DNA from: Microbacterium sp. Bi121
Lineage (GTDB): Bacteria; Actinomycetota; Actinomycetes; Actinomycetales; Microbacteriaceae
Direction of reading: 5' to 3'
Length of the DNA stretch: 64,000 nucleotides
Assembly: GCF_918698005.1 (NCBI RefSeq)
Contig: NZ_CAKKLJ010000004.1
Location: 186,001 to 250,000, forward strand
Of the stretch, positions 48,697-60,574 are shown one piece after another. The translations under genes and the position numbers were made by a program. The notes below the pieces were generated by a model, which was not told the DNA's origin, searched no databases, and saw only the letters and a list, made by a program, of their open reading frames with translations. Every line of letters begins with the position of its first letter. Position 1 is the first letter of the stretch.

Positions 48697-49674
48697 TCAG
48701 ACGTCGAGGCCGGCGGGCACCGCCGACTCCGTGCCGGGGATGCCGTCCTGCTGCGCACGCTTGTCCGCCATGGCGAGCAGCCGACGGATGCGGCCGGCGA
48801 CGGCATCCTTCGTCAGCGGCGGGTCCGCATGGTGTCCGAGTTCGTCGAGGCTGGCGTCGCGGTGCGAGAGTCGCAGCTCACCCGCCATGCGCAGGTGATC
48901 GGGGACGGTCTCGCCGAGGATCTCCAGGGCCCGCTCGACACGAGCGCACGCGGCGACAGCGGCCTGCGCCGAGCGGCGGAGGTTCGCGTCGTCGAAGTTG
49001 ACCAGGCGGTTGACGCCGGCGCGAACCTCTCGGCGCTGGCGCATCTCCTCCCACGCGGCAGCCGTCTTCTGGGCGCCCATCTGCGCGAGGATCGAGCGGA
49101 TCGCCTCTCCGTCGCGAACGACGACGCGCGGCATTCCCCTGACCTCGCGGGCCTTGGCCGCGACGCCGAGGCGGTGGGCTGCGCCGACGAGCGCCATGGC
49201 GGCCTCGGAGCTCGGGCAGGACACTTCGAGCATCGCAGAGCGACCGGGCTCGGACAGCGACCCGGCGGCGAGGAACGCACCGCGCCACAGGCCGGCGATC
49301 TCCTCCCGTGAACCGGTGGTGAGTCGGTTGGGCAGTCCGCGGACCGGACGTCGGCGCTGATCGAGCAGGCCGGTCTGGCGGGCCAGCGTCTCCCCCGCGC
49401 TGATGACGCGGACGGCGTACCGGGCTCCGTCGTGCGAGCTCGCGGACTGGACCTGGGCGATCTCGGGCCGGACACCGTAGATCTCTGCCAGGTCTCGAGC
49501 GACCCGGCGAGCCAGCAGATCCGCGTCGACTTCAGCCTCGACCGCCACGCGGCCGGCGATGGAGTGGAGTCCCCCGGCGAACCGGAGGATCGCGGTGACC
49601 TCGGCGACACGCACCGTCGGCGGTGCGTTGCGGATGCTGACGAGCTCAGCCTTGACATCGGTGGTAAGTGCCAC
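48697..49674 (-). CDS. whiA: Sporulation/cell-division regulator WhiA
   Basis: DNA-binding protein with a LAGLIDADG-like N-terminal domain ([15 protein letters not shown]...) and a C-terminal HTH. The GTG at 49674 has AAGGAG upstream and gives 325 residues; the longer reading to 49713 was rejected. It lies after rapZ, the conserved uvrC-rapZ-whiA cluster. Confidence 0.95.
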   Translation of the reverse strand: MALTTDVKAELVSIRNAPPTVRVAEVTAILRFAGGLHSIAGRVAVEAEVDADLLARRVARDLAEIYGVRPEIAQVQSASSHDGARYAVRVISAGETLARQTGLLDQRRRPVRGLPNRLTTGSREEIAGLWRGAFLAAGSLSEPGRSAMLEVSCPSSEAAMALVGAAHRLGVAAKAREVRGMPRVVVRDGEAIRSILAQMGAQKTAAAWEEMRQRREVRAGVNRLVNFDDANLRRSAQAAVAACARVERALEILGETVPDHLRMAGELRLSHRDASLDELGHHADPPLTKDAVAGRIRRLLAMADKRAQQDGIPGTESAVPAGLDV

Positions 49675-49744
49675 GGGACTCCTTGGAAGCTTCGCGCGTC
49701 GATCGCGACGCAAAGAATCAGTTTACCGGCCGCGATGCCCCGGC

Positions 49745-50617
49745 CTACTCCCGACCGAGATCCCGGTGCCGCACGCTCACCGCGACCCCGGGGATCTTCG
49801 AGAGTCGCTTCGCGAGCTCCTCCGCCATCGCGACAGAACGGTGCTTCCCGCCGGTGCATCCGATCGCCACGGTCGAGTGCCCCTTGTTCTCGCGCTGGTA
49901 TCCCTCGAGAACCGGCACCAGAGCCGTTGCGTACGCCTCGAGGAACTCGGTCGCCCCCTCCTGAGAGAGCACGTAGTCGCGCACCTGCGCGTCCTGTCCG
50001 GTGAAGCCGCGCAGGTCGTCGTTCCAGTACGGGTTGGGAAGGAACCGCATATCGGCGACGAGATCCACGTCGGTCGGGAGCCCGTACTTGAAGCCGAAGC
50101 TGAGGATGGTCAGCCGGTGTCGGGCGGCCCCCTCCTCCGAGAAGGTCTCGGAGACCTGCGTCGCCAGCTGATGGATGTTGAGCGACGACGTGTCGATGAC
50201 GATGTCCGCGGCTTCGCGCACGAGCGTGAGTCGCGAACGCTCGAGTCTGATGCCGTCGAGCAGGGTGCCGTCCTCCTGCAAGGGGTGCGGCCGTCGGACC
50301 GACTCGAACCTGCGCACGAGGACATCGTCGGATGCGTCGAGGAACACCACCCGCACGCTGCCACGGGAGCGCAGCGCTCTGGCGACTTCGGGGAAGTCGT
50401 TGAACAGGTTGCGACCGCGGACGTCGACGACGGCAGCAACCTTCGGAAGAGCCCCGCCGCCGATGTCGGTGAGGTCGAGCAGCGGACGGAGCATCTGCGG
50501 CGGAAGATTGTCGACCACGTACCAGCCGAGGTCCTCGAGCGCGTTGGCGACGGTGGATCGTCCAGCACCGGACATGCCGGTGACGATGAGGAATTCGTTC
50601 TTCTCCTCGGTGGTCAT
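49745..50617 (-). CDS. rapZ: RNase adapter protein RapZ
   Basis: 290-residue P-loop protein (Walker A GMSGAGRST) with the C-terminal GCTGGKHRSVAMAEELA. In proteobacteria it guides small-RNA decay in glucosamine-6-phosphate control. In actinobacteria its exact role is less clear. GAGGGAG SD; between uvrC and whiA. Confidence 0.95.
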   Translation of the reverse strand: MTTEEKNEFLIVTGMSGAGRSTVANALEDLGWYVVDNLPPQMLRPLLDLTDIGGGALPKVAAVVDVRGRNLFNDFPEVARALRSRGSVRVVFLDASDDVLVRRFESVRRPHPLQEDGTLLDGIRLERSRLTLVREAADIVIDTSSLNIHQLATQVSETFSEEGAARHRLTILSFGFKYGLPTDVDLVADMRFLPNPYWNDDLRGFTGQDAQVRDYVLSQEGATEFLEAYATALVPVLEGYQRENKGHSTVAIGCTGGKHRSVAMAEELAKRLSKIPGVAVSVRHRDLGRE

Positions 50618-50646
50618 CGGTACTCCCTCTTCCTGTGGAGTCCAGC

Positions 50647-52547
50647 CTATCCATTCACGAGGTGCGTGTGGATGCTGAGCGCCAGGGCCGGCCCGATGCC
50701 GGGGACCTCCTGGATCTGCTCTGACGTCGCCCCCTTGAGCGCGGCGACCGAGCCGAAGTGCTTCAAGAGCGCCTTGATGCGTGATGCCCCCAGCCCCGGA
50801 ACCTCTTCGAGCACAGAGGAGATGTCGCGGCGGCGACGCTTGCGCTGATGTGTGATCGCGAAGCGGTGCGCCTCGTCCCGCAGTCGCTGGAGCAGGTACA
50901 GGGCCTCGCTCGTTCGCGGCAGGATGACCGGGAAGTCATCCCCCGGAATCCACACCTCCTCCAGCCGCTTGGCGATGCCGCACAGACCGATCTCGGTATG
51001 ACCGGAGTCGCGCAGGGCGCGCGCGGCCGCTTCGACCTGCGGCTTGCCGCCGTCGACGAGCAGCAGCTGCGGCGGGTATGAGAACCGGGGCCGCTTTCGG
51101 GTCGTCACGACCTCGCCCTCGGCGACCGGATCCGTGACGACGGCGGGTTCCGGGTCGGCCTCCTCCGGCCGGTCGAGGTAGGCCAGTCTGCGCATGAGCA
51201 CCTGGTACATCGAATCGGTGTCATCGGTGGTCTCGGCGATGTTGAACGAGCGGTACTGGTCTTTTCGCGGCAGCCCGTCTTCGAACACGACCATCGAGGC
51301 GACCACGTTCGTGCCGCCGAGGTGCGAGATGTCGAAGCACTCGATGCGCAGTGGCGCCGTCTCGAGATCGAGCGCTTCCTGCAGATCGGTCAGCGCCTGG
51401 GTGCGGGCGACGTAATCACTGGTGCGGCGGGTCTTGTGCCGGATCAGGGCCTGCTGCGCGTTGAGCGTGGCTGTGCGCATGAGCTCGGCGCGCTGTCCTC
51501 GCTGCGCGACCGCGATCTCGACTCTGCGGCCGCGTCGCTCCTGCAGCCACACCTCGAGCTCCGCCGCGTCGTCGGGGAGCGAAGGCACCAGCACCCGGCG
51601 CGGCACATCGACGCCCTCGCCGTAGGCTCGCTGCAGGACCTGGTCGACGAGGTCGGCCCCGGAGATGTCGATCTCCTTCTCGATCGTGGTCGCACGCACT
51701 CCACGGACTCGACCGCCGCGGATCGAGAAGTGCTGCACCGCTGCTGAGAGCTCATCCTCGGCGATGCCGAAGAGATCGGCATCCTCATCCGCCGGCAGCA
51801 CGAGCGCGCTCTTGCCGAGGACGGCGTCGATCGACGCGAGCTGATCACGGTACTTCGCGGCGGCCTCGTAGTCCATCGCGGCCGAGGCCGAGAGCATCCG
51901 TGCCGTGAGCTCCTTGGTGAAGCGCTCGTCGCCTCCGGCCATGAACGCCACGAAATCGTCGACGATCGCCCTGTGCTCCTCGATGGTCACGGTCATCGAG
52001 CACGGCCCACCGCATTTTCCGATCTGTCCAGGGAAGCACGGGCGCCCGGTAGCCATGGCGCGCTTGTAGCTCGCATCGCTGCAGGTGCGGATCGGGAATG
52101 CCTTGATCATCAGGTCGATCGTCTCGTGCACCGCCCACACCTTCGGGTAGGGCCCGAAGTACCGTGCGCCGGGAATCTTCCTGTTGCGCGTGACGATGAC
52201 CCGCGGCGCCTCGTCACCGAGCGTGATCGCCATGAACGGGTACGACTTGTCGTCCTTGTATCGGACGTTGAAGGGCGGATCGAACTCCTTGATCCACATG
52301 TACTCGAGCTGCAGGGAGTCGACGTCAGTGGGAACGACGGTCCATTCGACCGATGCCGCCGTCGTCACCATCCGCCGCGTGCGCTCGTGCAGGGTGCGCA
52401 GCGGCGCGAAGTAGTTCGACAGCCGCTGCCGGAGGCTTTTCGCCTTGCCGACGTAGAGCACTCGCCCCTGCGCATCCAGGAACCGGTAGACGCCGGGCGC
52501 GGTCGGGATCTCGCCCTGCTTCGGCTTGTACGGGAGGACGTCGGCCA

Positions 52548-52548
<1 letters not shown>
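50647..52548 (-). CDS. uvrC: UvrABC system protein C
   Basis: Incision nuclease of nucleotide excision repair, 633 residues. The GIY-YIG domain ([20 protein letters not shown]), UVR motif, the RNase H-like C-terminal nuclease with [11 protein letters not shown], and the HhH tail [17 protein letters not shown] are visible. The ATG at 52548 shares one base with the uvrA stop, so both are co-translated. Confidence 0.96.
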
Positions 52549-55454
<2,906 letters not shown>

Positions 55455-55500
55455 CGAACAAGTCTACGAGGGGCCACAGACATTCGGGCCGAGAGGACGT

Positions 55501-56034
55501 TCAGGCTCGGTCGGAGCGCCGCTTCGCACGCAGCAGGAACAGCACGGCGAAGCCGGCGACGCACGCCGCGCCCACCAGGACGGACCACCCGATCGTCGCG
55601 CCACCCGACGTCTGCACGAGCATCACCGCGAACGTCAGCGGCTGTGCGATCAGCTGCACCACCAGGAGTCTGCGCAGCGTAGGGAGAAGCGCCGCGAGCA
55701 CGACCGGCCCTCGCCATGGCACGAGCGGCAGCAGTGATGACAGCACGTGGATGACATGCACGACGAGCACCGCGAGCATCGTCTGCCACACGCCCGGCTC
55801 CGTCAGCAGCATCCCGATCGCCAGGCAGGCGATCGAGAGCCATCCGGCCAGCGTCTGCGGGACGAGCATCCCGAGCACCGCGAAACCGACCATCGCCACC
55901 TGCCACCAGAGCACTGGCAGGAGTTGCACAGCGGCGATCGCGGCGGTCAGCGGCAGAACGAAGTGGAGCACAGCACCGGGAAGTGCCGGGCCGGTGCGGA
56001 TCCAGTCGTTCCGCTGGCCGCTCTCGGTCATCAT
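55501..56034 (-). CDS. Multi-pass membrane protein at the end of the MoxR operon
   Basis: 177-residue very hydrophobic protein with about five to six membrane segments (for example [18 protein letters not shown] and [12 protein letters not shown]) and a basic C terminus [11 protein letters not shown]. No family was recognised. The ATG at 56034 overlaps the DUF58 stop (ATGA). It is the last gene of a five-gene operon. A transglutaminase-like gene often found here is not present. Confidence 0.78.
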   Translation of the reverse strand: MMTESGQRNDWIRTGPALPGAVLHFVLPLTAAIAAVQLLPVLWWQVAMVGFAVLGMLVPQTLAGWLSIACLAIGMLLTEPGVWQTMLAVLVVHVIHVLSSLLPLVPWRGPVVLAALLPTLRRLLVVQLIAQPLTFAVMLVQTSGGATIGWSVLVGAACVAGFAVLFLLRAKRRSDRA

Positions 56035-57293
56035 CGTGACCTCCCTGCGGCGCTCAGAGCAATCGCCGGATCGTCGCGCCAGGAGACGACATCGACATCT
56101 GCTCCGCGCAGATCGTGCAGGACGTCCTCCCGTTCGGCGAGGACCACTCGCAGAGCGATCTGCTGCTCTCGGGTCAACCGGGCGACATCGAGGGCGGGAA
56201 GGATGTCGACTGCGACGACCCGGTGTCCGGAGGCGCGCCACATCAAGGACACATCGGACGCCGCTCCCTCGAAGAACGTGGAGAGCACGAAGATCACCGA
56301 ACCGTGCGGCACCGGCGGCGTGCGGCGGAACCGCGCGTCCTCCCCTGCCGCACCCGTCGCCGCGATCGCCGCCTCCACGCGTGCCAGGTGACGGGAGCCC
56401 GCACCGCTGCGCACGGAACGACCGCCGTGGGTGAGCACGTGCAGCGCGACGCGGTCTCCCGAGCCGACAGCGGCCCTCGCGATCGAGCGCGCCGCCTGTC
56501 TCGACAGGTCGAGCGAGGTCGGGCCGCTGCGCTCGAGGTCGCCGCTCCCCCACGTGGCCGCCATCGTGGCGAGGTCGTCTGCGGTGTCCATGGCGATCAC
56601 CATGGTCGTGTCGCTGAGGGTGTTCGTCCGACGCACCATGAGGTCGCCTGGTCGGCGCGCCATCCGGGCTGTGGCCCGCCAGTCGACGCGGCGCAACTCG
56701 TCGCCGGGGACGAACTGGTGGATGTCGCGGAAGTCGCCGCCCTGCCCGAGTCGACGCCCCTCGTGACTGCCGTGCATGCCGGTGAGCCGCGGTGACAGCG
56801 GCAGGTGCGGCAGCACGATGGGCGTCGGAGCGACGTTGCGGACCTGTTGGATCACCGGAGTCGGCCGGCCGAGGATCAGGCCGTCGGCTGAGACTCCTCT
56901 GGCCGAAGCCTTCACGGCCGCTAGAGGACCGGAGTGCAGCGCACGGCTGCGAGCGACGGTCGCCGAGCCGTCAGTGGGCACGAGCATCCGCCTGGTGCGC
57001 CGCTCCGCCTGAACGAGCACGAGCTCCGCGAGCTCTGCATCGCTCGTGACACGCACCTCGGTGAGCAGCATCGCGCCCTCATCTGTCGCCTGCTCTGGAG
57101 CGAGCGAGACCGTGAGCGGAACAGCATCCGACCGTCGAAACGCGGCCGCCACGCTGAGCATCGCCAACGGCAGTCCGATCGCGACGATGTCAGCACGCGA
57201 GAAGACCAACCCGGCGGCGGCGAGCGCGATCGCTCCGAAGAAGCCGATCACGACCGCGGGTGCCCAGCGTGTACGAGTGGTCGCGGTGGTCAT
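56031..57293 (-). CDS. DUF58 domain protein
   Basis: 420 residues with two N-terminal membrane segments and a large domain containing the DUF58 core GGDFRDIHQFVPGDELRRVDW followed by RPGDLMVRR. A vWA-like region with a MIDAS-type pattern (VIAMDTADDLA) follows. DUF58 proteins typically work with MoxR ATPases. The stop of moxR and this start share one base. Confidence 0.9.
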   Translation of the reverse strand: MTTATTRTRWAPAVVIGFFGAIALAAAGLVFSRADIVAIGLPLAMLSVAAAFRRSDAVPLTVSLAPEQATDEGAMLLTEVRVTSDAELAELVLVQAERRTRRMLVPTDGSATVARSRALHSGPLAAVKASARGVSADGLILGRPTPVIQQVRNVAPTPIVLPHLPLSPRLTGMHGSHEGRRLGQGGDFRDIHQFVPGDELRRVDWRATARMARRPGDLMVRRTNTLSDTTMVIAMDTADDLATMAATWGSGDLERSGPTSLDLSRQAARSIARAAVGSGDRVALHVLTHGGRSVRSGAGSRHLARVEAAIAATGAAGEDARFRRTPPVPHGSVIFVLSTFFEGAASDVSLMWRASGHRVVAVDILPALDVARLTREQQIALRVVLAEREDVLHDLRGADVDVVSWRDDPAIALSAAGRSR

Positions 57294-58258
57294 CAGACGG
57301 GCGCACCCACGGTGGGCGGCACCGGTACCTGACCGACGACGTTCGCGACGATCTGCTCGGCGCTGACGCCCTGCGCCCAGGCCTGGGGCGTCAGCGTCAG
57401 CCGGTGCGCGAGGACGGGCACAGCGATGCGTTTGATGTCGTCGGGGCGGACGTACTCGCGACCGTCCAGCGCAGCGAGCGCACGGCCGAGCAGAAGGAGC
57501 CCGAGCGAGCCGCGCGGCGATGCGCCCACTGCGACGTTCTGCGCGTGTCGCGTGGCCGCCGCGACGTCGACGCAGTACCGCGCGATGTCGGGGTGCACGT
57601 GGATCGCCTCGACGGCCTGCTGCACCTCGACCAGGCGCGCGGCGTCGATCACGGCGGCGACGTGCGTCGCCTCCTGCTGGCGTGCCATCCGATTGAGCAG
57701 GATCTGCGTCTCGCCTGCTGCCTCCGGGTATCCGACGGACAGCCGCACCATGAAGCGGTCGAGCTGCGCCTCCGGGAGGGCGTAGGTTCCCTCGTACTCG
57801 ATCGGGTTGGACGTCGCGATCACGTGGAACGGCGCGGGCAGCGGGAAGCTGTTTCCTTCGACGGTGACCTGTCGCTCTGCCATCGCCTCGAGCATCGCGG
57901 ACTGCGTCTTCGGCGTCGTGCGGTTGATCTCGTCCGCCAGCAGCAGTCCGGTGAAGATCGGTCCTGGCCGGAACACGAAGTCACCGGAATCCGGGGCGTA
58001 GACGTATGAACCGGTGACGTCGCCAGGGAGCATGTCCGGCGTGCACTGGAGCCGTCGGAAGTCCAGCCCGAGCGCAGACGCCAGGCTTCGAGCCGCGAGA
58101 GTCTTCCCGAGCCCTGGGACGTCCTCGAAGAGCACGTGTCCACCCGCCAGGATCGTCGCCAGCGCGATCTCCACGGTGTCGTCCATGCCGACGACGACAG
58201 TGCGCACCGCGGCCAGGATCCGCGCTCCTGTGTCGGCGATCGTGGGGTTCTCGGTCAT
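57293..58258 (-). CDS. MoxR-family AAA+ ATPase
   Basis: 321 residues with Walker A in DVPGLGKTLAARSLA, Walker B in GLLLADEINRTTPKTQSAML, sensor 1 ATSNP and a C-terminal lid. MoxR ATPases act as chaperones for metal-cofactor or vWA partner proteins; the client here is unknown. SD AAGGAG. Confidence 0.92.
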   Translation of the reverse strand: MTENPTIADTGARILAAVRTVVVGMDDTVEIALATILAGGHVLFEDVPGLGKTLAARSLASALGLDFRRLQCTPDMLPGDVTGSYVYAPDSGDFVFRPGPIFTGLLLADEINRTTPKTQSAMLEAMAERQVTVEGNSFPLPAPFHVIATSNPIEYEGTYALPEAQLDRFMVRLSVGYPEAAGETQILLNRMARQQEATHVAAVIDAARLVEVQQAVEAIHVHPDIARYCVDVAAATRHAQNVAVGASPRGSLGLLLLGRALAALDGREYVRPDDIKRIAVPVLAHRLTLTPQAWAQGVSAEQIVANVVGQVPVPPTVGAPV

Positions 58259-58725
58259 TGCTTCTCCTTGGTCGGCGAGAGTTCATCGATCGCGCCGAGC
58301 GCGCGTTCGATGTCCTGACGCTTGGCGCCTGCGGTCGTCAGCCGGGTCCACAGTCCGGCGCCGATCTGCGTCTCGATGAGTTCGCGGTGCGTCGGGTCAT
58401 CGATGTCGAGGTCGCGACGCAACAGCCGCTGGCGCAGGATGCCGCGCACGCGCCGCTTGATCTGCTCGCCGGCCTCTCCGGTGCGGGTGTTGAGCGACCA
58501 TGCCATCCGCGAGATCGCGGTGCCACGGCGTTCGGGCTCCGCGGGGATGCGAGGAGAGTCCACTCGCGGGTCCTCGGGGATCACGAGCTGAGCGCACAGC
58601 GTGAGCACCCCGGCGAGCACTCCCCACGCGATCGCGAACCCCGGCTCGACACGGATGGCCAACACCAAAACCGCGGTCGCGACGATGGCCACGACGATCG
58701 ATGAGATTGTGCGGCTGCGAGTCAT
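58255..58725 (-). CDS. Membrane protein of the MoxR operon
   Basis: 156 residues with two N-terminal membrane segments (ISSIVVAIVATAVLVLAI and FAIAWGVLAGVLTLCAQLV) and a basic soluble C-terminal part. It is unnamed but occupies the usual position between DUF4129 and MoxR. ATGA overlaps on both sides. Function unknown. Confidence 0.75.
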   Translation of the reverse strand: MTRSRTISSIVVAIVATAVLVLAIRVEPGFAIAWGVLAGVLTLCAQLVIPEDPRVDSPRIPAEPERRGTAISRMAWSLNTRTGEAGEQIKRRVRGILRQRLLRRDLDIDDPTHRELIETQIGAGLWTRLTTAGAKRQDIERALGAIDELSPTKEKQ

Positions 58726-59408
58726 CTCCAGCTCTCCTCGATCGTCTGCAGCGCCGTGCGGGCCGCTGATCGGTCGTGCACCCCTGCGACGTAGTCGCCG
58801 AATCGGACGCGTTCGTAGAGTCCGAGGAGGTCGCCGGCCGCTTCTGTGATGCCGGCGCGTCGAGTGATGATCCGCAGGGCGAACTCGGACGGTGTCTCGC
58901 TCATCCCACGGGCGATCCCCGCGTCCGCCGCGCTCTCCTCCAGCCCGACCCATGCGGCGATGATCGCGTCGGTAGCGGTGGACTCGGCGTCGATCGAGCG
59001 CAGCGCGCCGTCGATCCCCCGCCTGATCGCCGGCGCGACGGCATCCGCCTCCTGGGCGGCTTCCTGAGCCGTCGACTCGAAATCGACGTCGCCACCCGCC
59101 CGGCTGCGAAGCGGTCGTTCGCGCCAGTACCTCATCAGAGCGCGAACGAGGAGGATCGCGATGAGAGCGACTGTCGCGATGACGACGATCAGGAAGATGG
59201 TGCCGATGATCGTGGTGGCGAGATCGAAGTCCTGTTCCGGCGGTGGCGATGCTGCCGGCGACCCGCTGGGCTGCGGCTCGTCGAACACGGCGCCGTCTGC
59301 GGAGAGGAAGTCGGGCGGTGTGATCACCGGGATGCCCTGAACGGATGCCGCCAGCATGACGACCACGAAGATTCCGATCAACCCGACCGCGGTCGCGACC
59401 CGCTTCAT
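58722..59408 (-). CDS. DUF4129 domain protein
   Basis: 228 residues: an N-terminal membrane segment (VGLIGIFVVVMLAASVQGIP), a Pro-rich linker, a second membrane segment (IGTIFLIVVIATVALIAILL) and the C-terminal DUF4129 domain (TPSEFALRI...FGDYVAGVHDRSAARTAL). First gene of the operon with MoxR and DUF58; such clusters have been linked to envelope or secreted-protein maturation. Confidence 0.88.
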   Translation of the reverse strand: MKRVATAVGLIGIFVVVMLAASVQGIPVITPPDFLSADGAVFDEPQPSGSPAASPPPEQDFDLATTIIGTIFLIVVIATVALIAILLVRALMRYWRERPLRSRAGGDVDFESTAQEAAQEADAVAPAIRRGIDGALRSIDAESTATDAIIAAWVGLEESAADAGIARGMSETPSEFALRIITRRAGITEAAGDLLGLYERVRFGDYVAGVHDRSAARTALQTIEESWR

Positions 59409-59472
59409 CCGAGACCCCTGGAGGAGTTCGGGCGCGCAGACGACATGCCTTCAGCCTAGGCGTCGGCGCCGA

Positions 59473-59910
59473 TCAGACTGCGACGCGACCGGCGAATGGG
59501 GATAGCCCGTCGCGGAGTGCCGCGACCTGATCGATGTCCATGTGGACGGCCTCCATGACCTGACGCGGGACATCGATCGCGCGCTCGCGCAGGCTGGCGC
59601 CGGCCTCGGTCAGGCGGATGTCGAGTCGGCGCTCGTCTGCGCTGCTGCGCTCACGGGCGATCAGCCCCTCCTTCTCCAGGCGCTTGACGAGTGGGGATGC
59701 CGTCGCGGGGTCGAGCGCGAGGTCAGCTGCGAGATCGTTCAGCGATCGAGGTGATCTTTCCCACAGCGCGAGCATCACGAGGTACTGCGGGTGGGTGAGC
59801 CCCAGCGGCTCGAGGATCGGACGGTAGATCGCGACGACGTTGCGAGCAGCCGTGACCAGCGCGAAGCACAGTTGGTTCTCGAGCTTGAGCATGTCGTCCG
59901 TGGCAGTCAC
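59473..59910 (-). CDS. MarR-family transcriptional regulator
   Basis: 145 residues with a winged helix (LNDLAADLALDPATASPLVKRLEKEGLIARE...SADERRLDIRLTEAG). The GTG at 59910 was preferred over the ATG at 59925 because a perfect TATAAT (59917-59922) lies exactly 6 nt before it; if the ATG were used, TATAAT would lie inside the gene. It is divergent from a small CxxC protein with a palindromic operator between them. Redox or antibiotic ligands are possible from the family. Confidence 0.86.
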   Translation of the reverse strand: MTATDDMLKLENQLCFALVTAARNVVAIYRPILEPLGLTHPQYLVMLALWERSPRSLNDLAADLALDPATASPLVKRLEKEGLIARERSSADERRLDIRLTEAGASLRERAIDVPRQVMEAVHMDIDQVAALRDGLSPFAGRVAV

Positions 59911-59916
59911 GTCTCG

Positions 59917-59952
59917 ATTATACATAGACCACTAATCCTTAGTACACTAAGG
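59917..59952. promoter_or_regulatory. MarR divergent operator and promoter
   Basis: Minus-strand -10 TATAAT (59917-59922). A perfect 16-bp palindrome CCTTAGTACACTAAGG (59937-59952) and an overlapping inverted repeat ACTAA-TCC-TTAGT (59931-59943) give three TTAGT/ACTAA half-sites that cover the upstream promoter region. TACACT (59943-59948) 7 nt before the opposite ATG is the probable plus-strand -10. Confidence 0.7.
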
Positions 59953-59955
59953 GAT

Positions 59956-60201
59956 ATGGAGAACAGTTCAGACCGAGTGCCGCTGCGCACACGCATCCGC
60001 GAAGCGGGCGGGCTGTACCGATGGTTCAATACGAACCTCATCAGGCTCGCCGGGCCCGCAGCGGTCGGACCGTATGAAGCGACTCCTCCACCGACCGCCG
60101 CTCAGCGCGCGGAACGCGCCTGCCCCCTGTGCGGGCGGCCGATGACGGAGCATGAGATCGACCGGAGCGGGCCGAAGCCGCTCATGCACTGCCCGGCCTG
60201 A
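59956..60201 (+). CDS. Small zinc-ribbon-like protein divergent from the MarR gene
   Basis: 81 residues. The N-terminal part RTRIREAGGLYRWFNTNLIR is followed by a Cys cluster CPLCGRPMTEHEIDR...MHCP (CxxC plus His and Cys), suggesting a metal site. The start ATG at 59956 is 3 bp after the MarR palindrome; upstream in-frame sequence is antisense to the MarR gene. Probably repressed by MarR and possibly redox-linked. Function unknown. Confidence 0.72.
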   Translation: MENSSDRVPLRTRIREAGGLYRWFNTNLIRLAGPAAVGPYEATPPPTAAQRAERACPLCGRPMTEHEIDRSGPKPLMHCPA

Positions 60202-60221
60202 CGCGCCGCTCGACAGCTGAC

Positions 60222-60557
60222 CTACTCGGCCGTCTCTGCGGCACTCTCGCGCGCCGCGTCCACCCAGAACATCAACGACTCGTCGTCTTCGATCGCGGTC
60301 GACTCGACGTCCAGCCAGCTCGGCCCCATCGTCTTCGCCCCCATCACGGCGATGGCGACGCCGGGTTCGGTGAGCAGAGCCGTGCCCTTCTCTTCGGTGA
60401 CCCGCACGAGCAGCACACCCTCGTTGCGCGTGCCGACGAGGATCCGACCGTTCAACAGGAACGCACGGGTGCCGAACATCCGTTTCTCCTCGAGCCCGGG
60501 CTCGGACATCAGAAGAGCACGAACACGGTCTGCGAGTTCGGTGGCGGCAGCATCCAT
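60222..60557 (-). CDS. TfoX N-terminal domain protein
   Basis: 111 residues matching the TfoX/Sxy N-terminal domain: EEKRMFGTRAFLLNGRILVGTR, then a central LLVRV strand and a conserved GWLDVE-like end. The ATG at 60557 has AAGAGGG before it; an upstream TTG overlapping the uvrB stop was not used. In competence-forming bacteria TfoX is an activator, but this small stand-alone form has no known role. Downstream of uvrB. Confidence 0.85.
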   Translation of the reverse strand: MDAAATELADRVRALLMSEPGLEEKRMFGTRAFLLNGRILVGTRNEGVLLVRVTEEKGTALLTEPGVAIAVMGAKTMGPSWLDVESTAIEDDESLMFWVDAARESAAETAE

Positions 60558-60574
60558 GGTCGATTCCCTCTTGC

